Shown here: piece by piece, positions 39,117 through 48,923 of the stretch
Position numbering within the stretch: the stretch's first letter is position 1
How the letters are laid out: every line of letters begins with the position of its first letter
Assembly: GCF_002913045.1 (NCBI RefSeq)
Contig: NZ_PPAF01000041.1
Span: 62,001 to 126,000, forward strand
Reading direction: 5' to 3'
DNA: 64,000 nt
From: Campylobacter concisus
GTDB taxonomy: Bacteria > Campylobacterota > Campylobacteria > Campylobacterales > Campylobacteraceae
Notes under the pieces: generated by a model
Told to the model about the DNA's origin: nothing
Seen by the model: the letters and a program-made list of their open reading frames with translations, nothing else
Databases searched by the model: none
Position numbers and translations under genes: made by a program

Positions 39117-41932
39117 AAGATTTTTTAGCCCTAAAAGCAAGTGCTGGAAGCGGGAAAACATTCGCTTTAAGCGTTCGTTATATCGCTTTGGTGCTTAGAG
39201 GCGAAAATATAAACGAGATCATCGCTCTAACCTTTACCAAAAAAGCGGCCAATGAGATGAAAGAGCGCATAATCGCAACTTTTTTGGACTTGCAAAACAA
39301 AAAAGACGAGCTTGATAAGCTTTGCAAAGAGCTTAGTTTGAGCCAAGATGAGGTCATAAAAAGACGCGATGAGAAGCTTGATAGGTTTTTGCAAAGTGAG
39401 CTAAAAATTTATACATTTGATGCATTTTTCTCTGGAATCCTAAAGAAATTTAGTCAAAATTTAGGGCTTAGTCCTGATTACAGTGTGCAAGATAGTCTGC
39501 AAGATCTGGCGTGGAAGAAATTTGTAAAAGAGGCAAGCAAAGATCAAAAGCTTCTTAGTGAGCTTGCACTCATGATGATCATCTCAAGCCAAAAAGAGGC
39601 GAGTTTCTCACAGACTTTGGCTAAATTTTATGAGAGTTTTGGCGGTGAGCTAAAAGATAGTGGTGCAGGCTATCCAGATGATAGTAAGGTAAGGGCGGCG
39701 CAAAGGGCGATAAATGAGTATATAGCCTTGCAAAATGGTGCTAGTGATACGGCCAAAAAGACATTTAGTGAGCAAAGTTTGTTTGAGCTTTTTAAAAACA
39801 AGGTCTTTGAAAGAGAGAGCCTAGATTACCGCACTTTTAGCAAAATTTACACAAGTGAGCTTGATAGGCTCTTTTTTGAGCTAAAAGAGGCAGCAAAAAA
39901 CTACATTTTAGAGGTCGAAAAGTATAGGCTAAGTGGCTTTAGCAAGCTATTAAAGCTTTATAAGGCGTCAAATTTGGAGCTAAACAAAGAGATAAATGCG
40001 CTAAGCTTTGCTGATATAAACAAGCTGGTTTTTAAGCTTTTGGTGCAAAGCTTAGACAAAGAGGCGCTTTATTTTAGGCTCGATGGCAGGATAAATCACC
40101 TCTTAGTCGATGAGTTTCAAGATACAAACGTGATCCAGTACGAGATCATCTTGCCGCTCATCGCTGAAATCGTCTCCGGATACGGACAAAACGGGCTTGG
40201 AAGCTTCTTTTACGTGGGCGACACGAAGCAGAGCATCTATAAATTTAGAGGTGGTAAAAAGGAGCTTTTTGACAAGCTAGGAGATGATTTTAGTCAGATA
40301 GATATAGAAAATTTGCCAAGCAACTACCGCAGTTTAAAGGCTTTGGTGAAATTTAATAACGCCGTTTTTGAAGAAATTTATCATAGATATGGGCTTAGCT
40401 TTGAGCCACAAGAGCCAGCTAAAAAAGATGAGACGCTAAGCTATGAGGTAAGTGGTGAGTGCGACTATTTTGAAGTAGAGAAGGACGACTACGGCTACTT
40501 GCGTGTGCTAAGTGATGAAGATATCGCAGGTGCGGTCGTTTCGCAAGCAAGTGACCTTTTAAAAGCTGGCGTAAATGCAAGCGATATAACCGTGCTTTGC
40601 TGGAAAAATAGCGACATTAGCCTCATCTCAGAAGTGCTTAGTAGCGCAGGGATAAAAAGCGTCAATGAAGGCACTTTGGAGCTAAAAAGAACGCCACTTG
40701 TCGCTGCGATCATCGAATATGCAAAATTTTGTCTATTTAAAGAAGAAATTTATGAGAAAAATGTAAAAGCGCTAGTAAATACAAATGTCAAAAAACTAAA
40801 TATAAAGCCAGAAGTGAGCGCTACAAATAGCCTATTTTACCTAGCTAAAAATTTAGGCATAAGCATGGCTGATGTTGATATCTTGAGGCTATTTGAGCTA
40901 AGCGCGGGGTATAAAAATTTAAGTGATTTTATATTTAACCTTGAAAACTTTAGCTCTAAAATCAGCCCAAAAAGCAGCGACGGCGTGAGAGTGATGACCG
41001 TGCATAAGTCGAAGGGGCTTGAGTTTGCTCACGTCATAGTTTGCGACATGATGGGCAAGGGCAGGGGCGATGACTCAAATTTCATCACCGAATACAGCGA
41101 AAAGGGCGAGTGGATCGTAAAGAGTAAAATTTCAGGTAGAGAAAATTTTGATAGCGACTATGCAAGTGTTTTAGAGCAGATGAAAGAGCTTGAAAAGCAA
41201 GAAAATATCAATAAAATTTACGTCGCTTTCACAAGGGCAACAAAGTCGCTCATCATCATCAAACAAGCCGTACCAAGCGGAACAAGCCCAAGCTTTTTCT
41301 CGTTTTACACAAGAAGTGACAAGAGCGAAGCAAATGACTATCTTGATCTAAAAGAGTTTAGCTTTGGCAAAATTTTACCTAGTAAAACTGAGCAAAAAGA
41401 GCTAAAAAAAGATGAAAAAATGCCTGAAATTTTAAGGATAGAGAGGCAAGAGGTTGAGGTAAAAGAGCAAAAGACGAGTGGTAAAAATTTAAGCGCGATA
41501 TATTTTGGTCTGGCGTTTCACTATCTGCTTGAGATGAGCGAGAAATTTGATGAAATTTCACTAGAAAAAGCTAAAAATTTGATGCTAAATAAATTTCATA
41601 AATTTTTGCCACTTGAAGCACTTGAGGATGCCTTTTCTAGGGCAAAAATGCTTATAAGAGAGCCAAAATTTATAGAGTGCATAAAAGGCAAAGAAATTTA
41701 CAAAGAGCAGCCGTTTAAAGTGAAAAATGAGCTAAAACAGATGGACCTTTTTTGCTTTAATGAGCGTGAAATTTGCGTGATTGACTATAAAACGACAGAT
41801 AAAAATATTGAGGAAAATAAAAAACAAGTTGGAGAATACAAAGAGGCATTAAGTAAATTTTATCCAAAGCATAGTATAATCGCCGTCATCTTCTACGCTC
41901 TTGGTGGAAAAATTTCATATATTGAAGTTTAA
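39113..41932 (+). CDS. addA: AddA/RecB-like helicase-nuclease
   Basis: 939-residue SF1A helicase with C-terminal nuclease. Walker A ASAGSGKT is at 9-16, motif II VDEFQDTN is near 330, motif IV/V includes GVRVMTVHKSKGLEF, motif VI VAFTRATKSL, and the nuclease motif is VIDYKTTD (D891, K893). With AddB it unwinds and degrades DNA ends and loads RecA. Translation is coupled to addB. Confidence 0.92.
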   Translation: MKDFLALKASAGSGKTFALSVRYIALVLRGENINEIIALTFTKKAANEMKERIIATFLDLQNKKDELDKLCKELSLSQDEVIKRRDEKLDRFLQSELKIYTFDAFFSGILKKFSQNLGLSPDYSVQDSLQDLAWKKFVKEASKDQKLLSELALMMIISSQKEASFSQTLAKFYESFGGELKDSGAGYPDDSKVRAAQRAINEYIALQNGASDTAKKTFSEQSLFELFKNKVFERESLDYRTFSKIYTSELDRLFFELKEAAKNYILEVEKYRLSGFSKLLKLYKASNLELNKEINALSFADINKLVFKLLVQSLDKEALYFRLDGRINHLLVDEFQDTNVIQYEIILPLIAEIVSGYGQNGLGSFFYVGDTKQSIYKFRGGKKELFDKLGDDFSQIDIENLPSNYRSLKALVKFNNAVFEEIYHRYGLSFEPQEPAKKDETLSYEVSGECDYFEVEKDDYGYLRVLSDEDIAGAVVSQASDLLKAGVNASDITVLCWKNSDISLISEVLSSAGIKSVNEGTLELKRTPLVAAIIEYAKFCLFKEEIYEKNVKALVNTNVKKLNIKPEVSATNSLFYLAKNLGISMADVDILRLFELSAGYKNLSDFIFNLENFSSKISPKSSDGVRVMTVHKSKGLEFAHVIVCDMMGKGRGDDSNFITEYSEKGEWIVKSKISGRENFDSDYASVLEQMKELEKQENINKIYVAFTRATKSLIIIKQAVPSGTSPSFFSFYTRSDKSEANDYLDLKEFSFGKILPSKTEQKELKKDEKMPEILRIERQEVEVKEQKTSGKNLSAIYFGLAFHYLLEMSEKFDEISLEKAKNLMLNKFHKFLPLEALEDAFSRAKMLIREPKFIECIKGKEIYKEQPFKVKNELKQMDLFCFNEREICVIDYKTTDKNIEENKKQVGEYKEALSKFYPKHSIIAVIFYALGGKISYIEV

Positions 41933-41971
41933 ATGCTACTTAATTTAAGCTTTATAAAAGCATTGTTTAAA

Positions 41972-41977
41972 TACAAT
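41972..41977 (+). promoter_or_regulatory. Candidate -10 box (TACAAT) for rplM-rpsI
   Basis: TACAAT lies 36 bases before the rplM start, preceded by TTGTTTAAA. It fits the spacing of a ribosomal-protein promoter. Confidence 0.4.
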
Positions 41978-42012
41978 CACAACTCAAAAATTAACTTGGC
42001 AAAGGTAAGAAA

Positions 42013-42441
42013 ATGACAAAAATAACAAAGCCAAACGAAGTTAAACGAGACTGGATCGTTGTTGATGCAGCTGGTAAACGTTTTGGTAGATTGCTAACTG
42101 AGGTAGCAACTATACTTCGTGGCAAAAACAAACCATGCTTCACGCCAAACGTAGATTGTGGCGACTATGTTATCATCATAAATGCTTCAAAAGTAGAATT
42201 TACTGGTAATAACAAAGCTGAAGATAAACTTTATCACAGACACTCAGGATATTTTGGTAGCGTAAAGAGCGAGAAATTTGGCGATTTGATAGCAAATAAG
42301 CCAGAAAAACTATTTAAATTAGCTGTTCGTGGAATGCTTCCAAAAACTAAACTTGGAAGAGAGATGATAAAAAAACTAAAAGTTTATGCTGGCAGTGAGC
42401 ATCCTCATACGGCACAAATAGCTAAAAAAGAAGGAAAATAA
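42013..42441 (+). CDS. rplM: Ribosomal protein L13
   Basis: Early-assembling 50S protein. The 142 residues have the family blocks [37 protein letters not shown]-like and the C-terminal [10 protein letters not shown]. Paired with rpsI two bases downstream, as in most bacteria. Confidence 0.98.
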   Translation: MTKITKPNEVKRDWIVVDAAGKRFGRLLTEVATILRGKNKPCFTPNVDCGDYVIIINASKVEFTGNNKAEDKLYHRHSGYFGSVKSEKFGDLIANKPEKLFKLAVRGMLPKTKLGREMIKKLKVYAGSEHPHTAQIAKKEGK

Positions 42442-42443
42442 TT

Positions 42444-42833
42444 ATGGCAAAAGTTTATGCAACTGGTAAAAGAAAAACTGCCGTAGCAAAGGTTTGGATA
42501 AAAGCTGGAAGCGGTAAAATCGTAGTAAATGGTATGGATCTTAATACTTGGCTTGGTGGACATGAAGCTATAAAGCTTAAAGTAATTCAGCCACTTCTAG
42601 TTACTAAACAAGAGAGTTTAATAGATGTAGTAGCTACAACTTTAGGTGGTGGTTATTCAGCACAAGCCGAGGCTTTAAGACACGGTATTTCACGTGCTTT
42701 AGCTGATATGGATGCTGATTTTAGAGCAGCACTTAAACCAAAAGGCTTGTTAACTAGAGATTCTCGTGTTGTTGAACGTAAGAAATTTGGTAGAAGAAAG
42801 GCAAGAAGAAGCCCACAATTCTCTAAACGTTAA
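42444..42833 (+). CDS. rpsI: Ribosomal protein S9
   Basis: 30S head protein whose C-terminal tail contacts tRNA. The 129 residues carry the start [13 protein letters not shown], the [19 protein letters not shown] block and the ending RRSPQFSKR. It follows rplM by 2 bases. Confidence 0.98.
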   Translation: MAKVYATGKRKTAVAKVWIKAGSGKIVVNGMDLNTWLGGHEAIKLKVIQPLLVTKQESLIDVVATTLGGGYSAQAEALRHGISRALADMDADFRAALKPKGLLTRDSRVVERKKFGRRKARRSPQFSKR

Positions 42834-42839
42834 TGAATT

Positions 42840-42865
42840 TTTGCAAGTGCTTTTGCATTTGCAAA
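42840..42865 (+). terminator. Hairpin after rpsI, possible terminator
   Basis: An 11-bp stem with one G-T pair (42840-42850 with 42855-42865) closes a TTTT loop six bases after the rpsI stop. The following sequence is AT-rich but has no long T-run, so termination may be partial. Confidence 0.5.
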
Positions 42866-42986
42866 ATTTAAGTTGTGTAAATTTCAAATTTACATTATTA
42901 ATTAAATTATGATTTAGAGTCGGTTAAATTTTATTCAGTTAAAATGTAACCACTTTAAAATAAATCCTAAGAAAGGAATTCTAAAT

Positions 42987-44003
42987 ATGAAAAAGATTGC
43001 TTTAGCTATGGTTGCCGCAACAGCGGTTTTTGCGTCTAACGCAGCATACAATTATGAAGTTACCCCAACTATTGGTGGCGTTCACCCAGAGGGAAATTTA
43101 CGTGTAAAAGACCACAACTTCGTTGGTGTTAGAGCTGCTAGAAATCTTGAAGATTTTTTCTTTGATCAAGTAGAGCTTGGTGTTGATTACACTCAAAAAG
43201 CAAAAGAAAAAACAGGTAGCTTAACAAGAGAAGGAAGAGTTCTTAGATATCATGCAAATCTTGTAAAAGATATAGTTGATTTTGGCCCAGTTAGTCTATA
43301 TGGCTTAGTTGGCGCTGGATATGAAGATGTTCCAGCTATTTTTGTTAAAAATGAAGATGGCGGTTTTGGCCAATATGGTTTTGGCTTAAGATATCAAGTA
43401 ACTGATAGATTTGCTCTTAAAGCAGAAGCAAGAGACGCTATCAAATTTGAACATGCTGATCATAACCTATTCTATTCACTAGGCTTTGGTATCGGTCTTG
43501 ACTCAAAAGCAGCTCCAGTTGTGGCAGCAGCTCCAGTTGCAGCAGCAACTCCAGCAGCAACTCCAGTTCTTGATGATGATAATGATGGCGTGCCAAATGA
43601 TATAGATCAATGCCCTAACACTCCAGCTGGCGTAGTTGTTGATGAAAGAGGATGCGAGAAAGTTATCGTTCTTAGAGATCTAGATGTTAACTTTGCATTT
43701 GATAGCTACAAAGTTGGACCAAAATATGCAGCTGAGATCAAAAAAGTAGCTGACTTTATGGGCGAACACCCAGATTATAAAGTTGTACTTGCTGGTCACA
43801 CTGATAGCGTAGGTGCAGAAGCTTATAACCAAAAACTATCTGAAAAAAGAGCAAAAGCAGTAGCTGATGTTCTTGCTGGCTATGGCGTAAGCGAGGATAA
43901 AATTTCAACAGTTGGCTACGGTGAGCTTAAACCAATTGCTACAAATAAAACTAAAGAAGGTCGCGCTCAAAATAGACGCGTTGAAGCTACTTTCAATAAA
44001 TAA
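42987..44003 (+). CDS. cadF: CadF-like OmpA-family outer membrane protein
   Basis: 338 residues: signal peptide (about 1-19), an eight-stranded barrel to about 175, an Ala/Pro/Val linker with a thrombospondin type 3-like DDDNDGVPNDIDQCPNTP element, and an OmpA-like peptidoglycan-binding domain (about 230-336, with AGHTDSVGAEAYNQKLSEKRA). Its position after rplM-rpsI is that of cadF, the fibronectin-binding adhesin of C. jejuni. The FRLS tetrapeptide reported to bind fibronectin in C. jejuni reads YQVT here (136-139), so adhesin function is uncertain. A strong terminator follows. Confidence 0.85.
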   Translation: MKKIALAMVAATAVFASNAAYNYEVTPTIGGVHPEGNLRVKDHNFVGVRAARNLEDFFFDQVELGVDYTQKAKEKTGSLTREGRVLRYHANLVKDIVDFGPVSLYGLVGAGYEDVPAIFVKNEDGGFGQYGFGLRYQVTDRFALKAEARDAIKFEHADHNLFYSLGFGIGLDSKAAPVVAAAPVAAATPAATPVLDDDNDGVPNDIDQCPNTPAGVVVDERGCEKVIVLRDLDVNFAFDSYKVGPKYAAEIKKVADFMGEHPDYKVVLAGHTDSVGAEAYNQKLSEKRAKAVADVLAGYGVSEDKISTVGYGELKPIATNKTKEGRAQNRRVEATFNK

Positions 44004-44030
44004 TCTTATTATTCAAAGTTACTTCTTTTA

Positions 44031-44060
44031 GGGGCTTAGCTTCGGCTAGGCCCTTTTTTA
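44031..44060 (+). terminator. Rho-independent terminator after cadF, TTCG loop
   Basis: A nine-bp stem with one T-G pair (44032-44040 with 44045-44053) and a stable TTCG tetraloop runs into TTTTTT. It is the most GC-rich hairpin in the neighbourhood. Confidence 0.92.
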
Positions 44061-44074
44061 TTTCTGCGGAGAAA

Positions 44075-44716
44075 ATGATGAACAAAACCATACTTTTTGA
44101 TTTAGACGGTACACTTATTGACTCAACTTCTGCTATTTTAAAAGGATTTGATAGAGCTTTTTTATCTCATGGCAAAAAAGAGCCAGACCATAATGCATTA
44201 AAGTCTTTGGTTGGTCATCCGCTTGAAATAATGTTTGAAAGACTTGGTGCAAGCAAAAATTTAATTGATAGCTATATAAAAGAATATAAAGCTTGCTACG
44301 AAAAAATTTATCTTGATGAGACAGTACTCTTGGATTATGCAAATGAAGCATTGAAGGAGGCAAGTAGCTTTGCTGACGTTGGTATAGTTACTACTAAAAC
44401 TTCAAAATTTTCTATTATCTTGCTTGAGCATTTAGGGGTTATGAAATATATAAAAACTGTTATTGGAAGAGACGATGTTGCTAATCCAAAACCAAATCCA
44501 GAGCCAATAAATTTGGCTTTAACTAGACTTAATAAAGATAAAAATAATGCATTTATGGTAGGTGATACCATTATGGATCTAATGGCTGCACAAGCCGCTT
44601 TTATTACAGGCGTGGGTCTAACTTGTGGATATGGTCAAAAGAGTGATTTAGAGAAATTTAGTAAACATATTTTTTCAAATCCATTTGAAGCTGTTAGCTT
44701 TATAAAAGAAGTTTGA
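44075..44716 (+). CDS. HAD-superfamily phosphatase, phosphoglycolate phosphatase-like
   Basis: 213 residues with the HAD motif I DLDGTLIDST (D9 and D11), motif II VTTKTSKF, motif III lysine in NPKPNPEP and motif IV MVGDTIMDL, and the four-helix cap of the Gph/PGMB subgroup. The substrate cannot be read from sequence. It follows the cadF terminator by 15 bases, so its promoter may be weak or read-through dependent. Two adjacent ATGs are possible starts. Confidence 0.85.
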   Translation: MMNKTILFDLDGTLIDSTSAILKGFDRAFLSHGKKEPDHNALKSLVGHPLEIMFERLGASKNLIDSYIKEYKACYEKIYLDETVLLDYANEALKEASSFADVGIVTTKTSKFSIILLEHLGVMKYIKTVIGRDDVANPKPNPEPINLALTRLNKDKNNAFMVGDTIMDLMAAQAAFITGVGLTCGYGQKSDLEKFSKHIFSNPFEAVSFIKEV

Positions 44717-44928
44717 TAATCTAATATTCCCGAGCTGCTTATACTTTAAAGTAAATTTAACCTAATGTTTAGCTTGCTTGGCTATAAAATTTACTCCAAA
44801 ATCTTTTTAAAATATTTTAAATATCTAAATTACTCTAAATAAATTTGCTTTAAAAGCCTACTTTCATAGTAAATCTATCTTATTTAAAATATGAAAATTT
44901 GTCTAAAAGTTAGCTAACTTCTAGGAGA
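44717..44928. other. Intergenic region between convergent genes with two perfect palindromes
   Basis: AT-rich, no convincing frame. It contains a 16-base palindrome at 44806-44821 and a 14-base palindrome (AAGTTAGCTAACTT) at 44907-44920, the latter just downstream of the minus-strand flavoprotein gene. Either could help end transcription, but neither has a proper T-tract. Confidence 0.4.
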
Positions 44929-46053
44929 TCATAGATTTAAGACCCTAGCCACCTTTAGAGCGCTTGCAAATGCAAAATGCAAGTTATATCCGCCAAGCAT
45001 GCCAGTGATGTCCAAGACTTCACCAACAAAATAAAGTCCCTTAACGTTATAAGCTTGTAAATTTTCATCTAAAAATTCACTCTTTATGCCACCTTTTGTA
45101 ACTTCCGCTCTTTCAAAGCCAAATGTCCCGGCTGGGGCAAATTCATAAGCAAAAAGCCTTTTTATGATTTGTCTCTCTTCATCGCTAAATTCATAAAAGG
45201 CTCTATCTTTTAAGCCAAAATTTTTTAAAAACTCCAGTACAAATCTCTTTGGTAAGGGCAAAACCGAGCTAAGCTGCTTTTTGCCATTTATTAAATTTTT
45301 CTCATTAAATTTGGGTAAAAAATTTATACAAATTCGACCTTTTTGCCAAAATAACGAGGCGTTTAGTATCGCTGGTCCGCTTATGCCTCTATGTGTAAAA
45401 AGTAAGTCTCCACTAAATTTATGGCTATTTATCTCCACATCTGCGTTTAGGCTAACGCCACTAAGTTCTTTAAACCAAAACTCATCTTTTTGTACGCTAA
45501 ATCCAACAAGTGCAGGCAAAAGAGTTGATGTTTCAATGCCAAAATCATTTGCTATTTTATAACCAATGTCGCTTGCGCCAAGGGCTTTATAACTTAGTCC
45601 GCCACTTGCGATGACTAAATTTCTAGCTCTAAATTTCTCATCTTTTGTCAAAATTTCAAAAATTTCATCTACTTTTTTAGCACCAAGAACTTCTTCGTTG
45701 TAAAAAATATCCGCTTTCTGTCTTTTCAAAAGCACGTTTAAAACGCTCTTTGCACCGCTATCGCAGAAAAATTGATTTTGCTTTTGCTCACTAAATTTAA
45801 GCTCGCTAAAAAATTTTAAAACTTGATCTGGAGTCAGTACTTTTAAAATTTGCTCTATAAATTTTTGCTCTCCAAGATAGTTTTTAGCGCTTACAAAGCG
45901 GTTTGTGATGTTGCATCTACCTCCACCACTTGCTAGGATTTTTTTACCAGCGATGCTATTTTTCTCTAAGATGGCAACTTTTTTACCCTTTAAATTTGCT
46001 CCTAAAAAGAGCCCACTAGCACCAGCGCCAATGATTATGACGTCGTAGATCAA
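44929..46053 (-). CDS. HI0933/BaiN-type NAD(P)/FAD-dependent oxidoreductase
   Basis: 374 residues with an N-terminal FAD site IIGAGASGLFLGANLKGKKV (about 6-25) and the family motif KKILASGGGRCNITN (about 38-52); the C-terminus has GLYFVGEVLDITGMLGGYN. Members include BaiN and RdsA; the substrate is unknown. It overlaps the upstream MFS gene by 4 bases. Confidence 0.88.
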   Translation of the reverse strand: MIYDVIIIGAGASGLFLGANLKGKKVAILEKNSIAGKKILASGGGRCNITNRFVSAKNYLGEQKFIEQILKVLTPDQVLKFFSELKFSEQKQNQFFCDSGAKSVLNVLLKRQKADIFYNEEVLGAKKVDEIFEILTKDEKFRARNLVIASGGLSYKALGASDIGYKIANDFGIETSTLLPALVGFSVQKDEFWFKELSGVSLNADVEINSHKFSGDLLFTHRGISGPAILNASLFWQKGRICINFLPKFNEKNLINGKKQLSSVLPLPKRFVLEFLKNFGLKDRAFYEFSDEERQIIKRLFAYEFAPAGTFGFERAEVTKGGIKSEFLDENLQAYNVKGLYFVGEVLDITGMLGGYNLHFAFASALKVARVLNL

Positions 46054-47351
46054 AATTTCAAGCTCTCTTTTAAAGCAGCCTCGCTTGTAAGGCGAGAGTC
46101 AAATTTTATCACTTGATTTTTCTCGTTTTTGTAATAATCGACTACACCTTTTTGGCTATTTAGTAACTCTAAATTTAAGCTTACTTCAGGGCTTAGATAG
46201 ATATTTTTAAAAATTCTTGGATCGCTTAGGCTAAAGAGTAAAATAAGCCATATCACGCAAAGCACCACGCAGATGACGGCTAGTACTTTAAAGCCAAAGG
46301 CGTGCAAGATATACCCACCAAATGCACCTCCAACAAAGCTTCCTAGATAGCCAAATGAATTAAATACACCAAGGGCTGAGCCTTTTTGTGAGGATTTTAC
46401 AAATTTTGTCGCAGTTGATTGCATGATGGGCTCGTGAAGGTTAAATCCTATAAAAAATATAGCAACTCCCAAAACGAAGATAAAAAGTGTAAAGCTAATG
46501 GCAAAAATAGTGTAGGTTAGAGCAAAAAGTAGCGTACCAGCTATCAAGATGACCTTGCTAAGTCCCTTACCATCGCCAAGGGCACCAGCTAGCCCCATAG
46601 CCAAAAAGCCAAGCACGGCGCCAAGTGTATAGACCTTGTAAAGCTCGCTACTCTCGTAGCCATACTCTTTTACTAAAACGATAGGGATCACCAAAAATGC
46701 GATGCTTGCTAGCATTTTTTGCATGAAAGAGGTGAAATTTATGATCATGTAGTCTTTTTGTAAAAACAGCTTACCAAATGGCACTTTTTCACTTTTAGCA
46801 CTCACTTTTATCTCCTTTGGCACAACAGTGTAAAGAAGTACAATGCAAAGCAGGCTAAGAGTGGCACTTAGATAAAAGAGGCTTGAAAGCCCATAGTCTT
46901 TGGCAAGAAGCGGCCCAAGCACCATAGAAAGTGTGAAACTAAGCCCTATAAAAGCACCCATTATCGCCATGGCTCTTGAGCGTTTTTCTTCTGTTATATA
47001 GTCACTTATCATCGCAGTTGCAACTGCTCCGATAGCACCTACGCCTTGTAAAAATCTACCAAATAGCATGATAAAAATATCGCTTGTAAGTGCACAAATT
47101 ATTGAGCCGATGATAAAAACCAAAAGTCCGATCGTTAATGTTTTTTTGCGTCCTATCCTATCCGAGAGCGCTCCAAAAGGCACTTGAAATATCATCTGCG
47201 AGATCGCATAGACGCCTACTATTAGCCCTACTAAAAACTCGTTTGCTCCGCGTAAATTTAAGGCATAAAGGCTAAGCACTGGCAAAACTATAAAAAGACC
47301 TAAAAATCTGCTTGCTATGATAAAAGATAGTGGTAAAACGCTTTTTAACAT
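46050..47351 (-). CDS. MFS drug-efflux transporter (CmeG/YajR-like)
   Basis: 433 residues, 12 predicted helices, with the MFS motif A between helices 2 and 3 (GALSDRIGRKKTLTIG) and motif C-like Gly/Pro pattern in helix 5 (LSFTLSMVLGPLLA). After helix 12 a soluble tail of about 50 residues resembles the YAM domain of YajR. In C. jejuni the corresponding gene beside the RdgB gene is the multidrug exporter CmeG; orthology is inferred from this neighbourhood. Divergent from rdgB. Confidence 0.82.
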   Translation of the reverse strand: MLKSVLPLSFIIASRFLGLFIVLPVLSLYALNLRGANEFLVGLIVGVYAISQMIFQVPFGALSDRIGRKKTLTIGLLVFIIGSIICALTSDIFIMLFGRFLQGVGAIGAVATAMISDYITEEKRSRAMAIMGAFIGLSFTLSMVLGPLLAKDYGLSSLFYLSATLSLLCIVLLYTVVPKEIKVSAKSEKVPFGKLFLQKDYMIINFTSFMQKMLASIAFLVIPIVLVKEYGYESSELYKVYTLGAVLGFLAMGLAGALGDGKGLSKVILIAGTLLFALTYTIFAISFTLFIFVLGVAIFFIGFNLHEPIMQSTATKFVKSSQKGSALGVFNSFGYLGSFVGGAFGGYILHAFGFKVLAVICVVLCVIWLILLFSLSDPRIFKNIYLSPEVSLNLELLNSQKGVVDYYKNEKNQVIKFDSRLTSEAALKESLKF

Positions 47352-47464
47352 AAAATTTTCCTTATTTTTAAAAGGACTAAGTTTATCATTTTAACGCTAA
47401 TTTAAATTTAAAAATTTAATCTATTTTTTTGTAAAATACGCCCAAAAATCAAGGAGCTCTTGCA

Positions 47465-48106
47465 ATGAAGATCGTGCTTGCGACGTCAAATTTAGACAAA
47501 GTAAAAGAGATAAAAGAGTTTTTAAAAGGCTATGAAATTTACGCCTTAAGCGAGGTTGTAAAGCCATTTGAGATCGTTGAAGATGGTAGCAGCTTTCAGC
47601 AAAATGCACTCATAAAGTCAAAAGCTGTTTTTGCAAAGCTTAAAGAGCAGGGGCTTGAGGGCGAATTTATTGCACTTAGCGATGATAGTGGCATTAGTGT
47701 GGATGCACTTGGTGGCGAGCCCGGGATCTACTCTGCGCGCTATTTTGACCTTGATGAAAATGGCAAGGTATGCGGCAAGAACGCAGATGACGCAAACAAC
47801 AGAGCAAAGTTAATTAGCAAGCTAAAGGCGCTAAATTTAGAGAGTTCACCAGCTCATTACACCGCCTGTATCGCTATTAGCTCGAAATTTGGCGATTACA
47901 CGACGCATGGCTTTATGTATGGCGAAGCGATAGATGAGGAGCGTGGTACAAATGGCTTTGGCTACGACGCGCTCTTTATCCCAGATGGCTTTACTAAGAC
48001 GCTTGGCGAGCTAGATAATGAGACAAAGCTTAAAATTTCTCACCGCTCAAAGGGGCTCGATCTTGCAAATTTCGTATTAAAAAGTCTAAAGAAAAATTTT
48101 AGTTAA
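47465..48106 (+). CDS. rdgB: Non-canonical purine NTP pyrophosphatase (RdgB/HAM1)
   Basis: Hydrolyses dITP, ITP and XTP to keep deaminated purines out of DNA and RNA. The start IVLATSNLDKVKEIKEFL holds the phosphate-binding TSN..K, followed by the ALSDDSGISVDALGG and GYDALFIP blocks. 213 residues. It overlaps the convergent TPR gene by 8 bases at the 3' ends. Confidence 0.94.
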   Translation: MKIVLATSNLDKVKEIKEFLKGYEIYALSEVVKPFEIVEDGSSFQQNALIKSKAVFAKLKEQGLEGEFIALSDDSGISVDALGGEPGIYSARYFDLDENGKVCGKNADDANNRAKLISKLKALNLESSPAHYTACIAISSKFGDYTTHGFMYGEAIDEERGTNGFGYDALFIPDGFTKTLGELDNETKLKISHRSKGLDLANFVLKSLKKNFS

Positions 48107-48821
48107 GCTCCTTTAGCCTCTTGCTGGCTCGCTCCAAAAGATCCGGTGCGCGAGGGTTTTGCTCTTTGCCTTTTAAAATTTCAAGCACTTTTTTGTAGTT
48201 TTTGGCAGCTTCGTCCTTTCTTTCAAGCTTTGCTAGGTCGTTAGCGACTTCTATTAACAGCTCTGATCGCACAAGCTCGTTGCCACTTAGATCTGGCGTG
48301 ATATCAAGTAAATTTAATGCTAAAAGGTGGTTTTCATAGGCTTTGTCAAAGTCGTTTTTCATGTAGTAGGCATTTGCGATGCCTTTTATGCAGATGAGTT
48401 CGTCGTGCATCGGAGTATCTGGCGTGGCGTCATAAATTTTTAGAGCTTCTTGAAAATTAGCAAGCGTCTCGTCGTATCTGCCAATGGCCTTTTGAGCCGC
48501 ACCTAGGCTGTGATAAGAGCGCGCTAGCAGAAGTTTGTCACTCCCATTTGCCGCGAGCTCTAGGGCTCTTTGTGAGAGCTCTAACGCCTTTTGTGGCTCT
48601 TTATTTATCATACGCATGCTGGCACCATTTATGAGCGAAGTAATCGCCTGCTGGGCATCGCCAGCCTTTAGGCATGCCTCGCTTGCTTGCGTGGCTAAAT
48701 TTATAGCGCGAGTTAAATTTTTATCACTTTTATAAAACTCATTTACGCTTTCTTGCACCAGCTCGTCGCAGCTACTTGCAAAGAGGCAAATAGGCGCTAA
48801 AAATGGTAAAATTTTCTTCAT
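48099..48821 (-). CDS. Exported tetratricopeptide-repeat protein
   Basis: 240 residues. The N-terminus (MKKILPFLAPICLFASSC) looks like a signal peptide, possibly a lipoprotein one with Cys18. Residues 40-230 consist of about five TPR-like helical hairpins (for example LLARSYHSLGAAQKAIGRYDE), suited to protein binding. Function unknown. It flanks the helicase-nuclease gene and is divergent from it. Confidence 0.75.
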   Translation of the reverse strand: MKKILPFLAPICLFASSCDELVQESVNEFYKSDKNLTRAINLATQASEACLKAGDAQQAITSLINGASMRMINKEPQKALELSQRALELAANGSDKLLLARSYHSLGAAQKAIGRYDETLANFQEALKIYDATPDTPMHDELICIKGIANAYYMKNDFDKAYENHLLALNLLDITPDLSGNELVRSELLIEVANDLAKLERKDEAAKNYKKVLEILKGKEQNPRAPDLLERASKRLKELN

Positions 48822-48923
48822 CTTTTTACCTTTAAATTTTTGCCTTATTTTACATTTTAAAGCGAGAAATTTATATTAACTTTGATAAAATCAGTAAATA
48901 TCTGTTTTTAACAAGGAGAATAT

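Noticed and set aside
36771-41932. The two large helicase-nuclease genes as an additional defence system
   Set aside because: Motifs, the Fe-S cysteines and conserved neighbours (rplM-rpsI-cadF) identify them as the housekeeping AddAB recombination complex.
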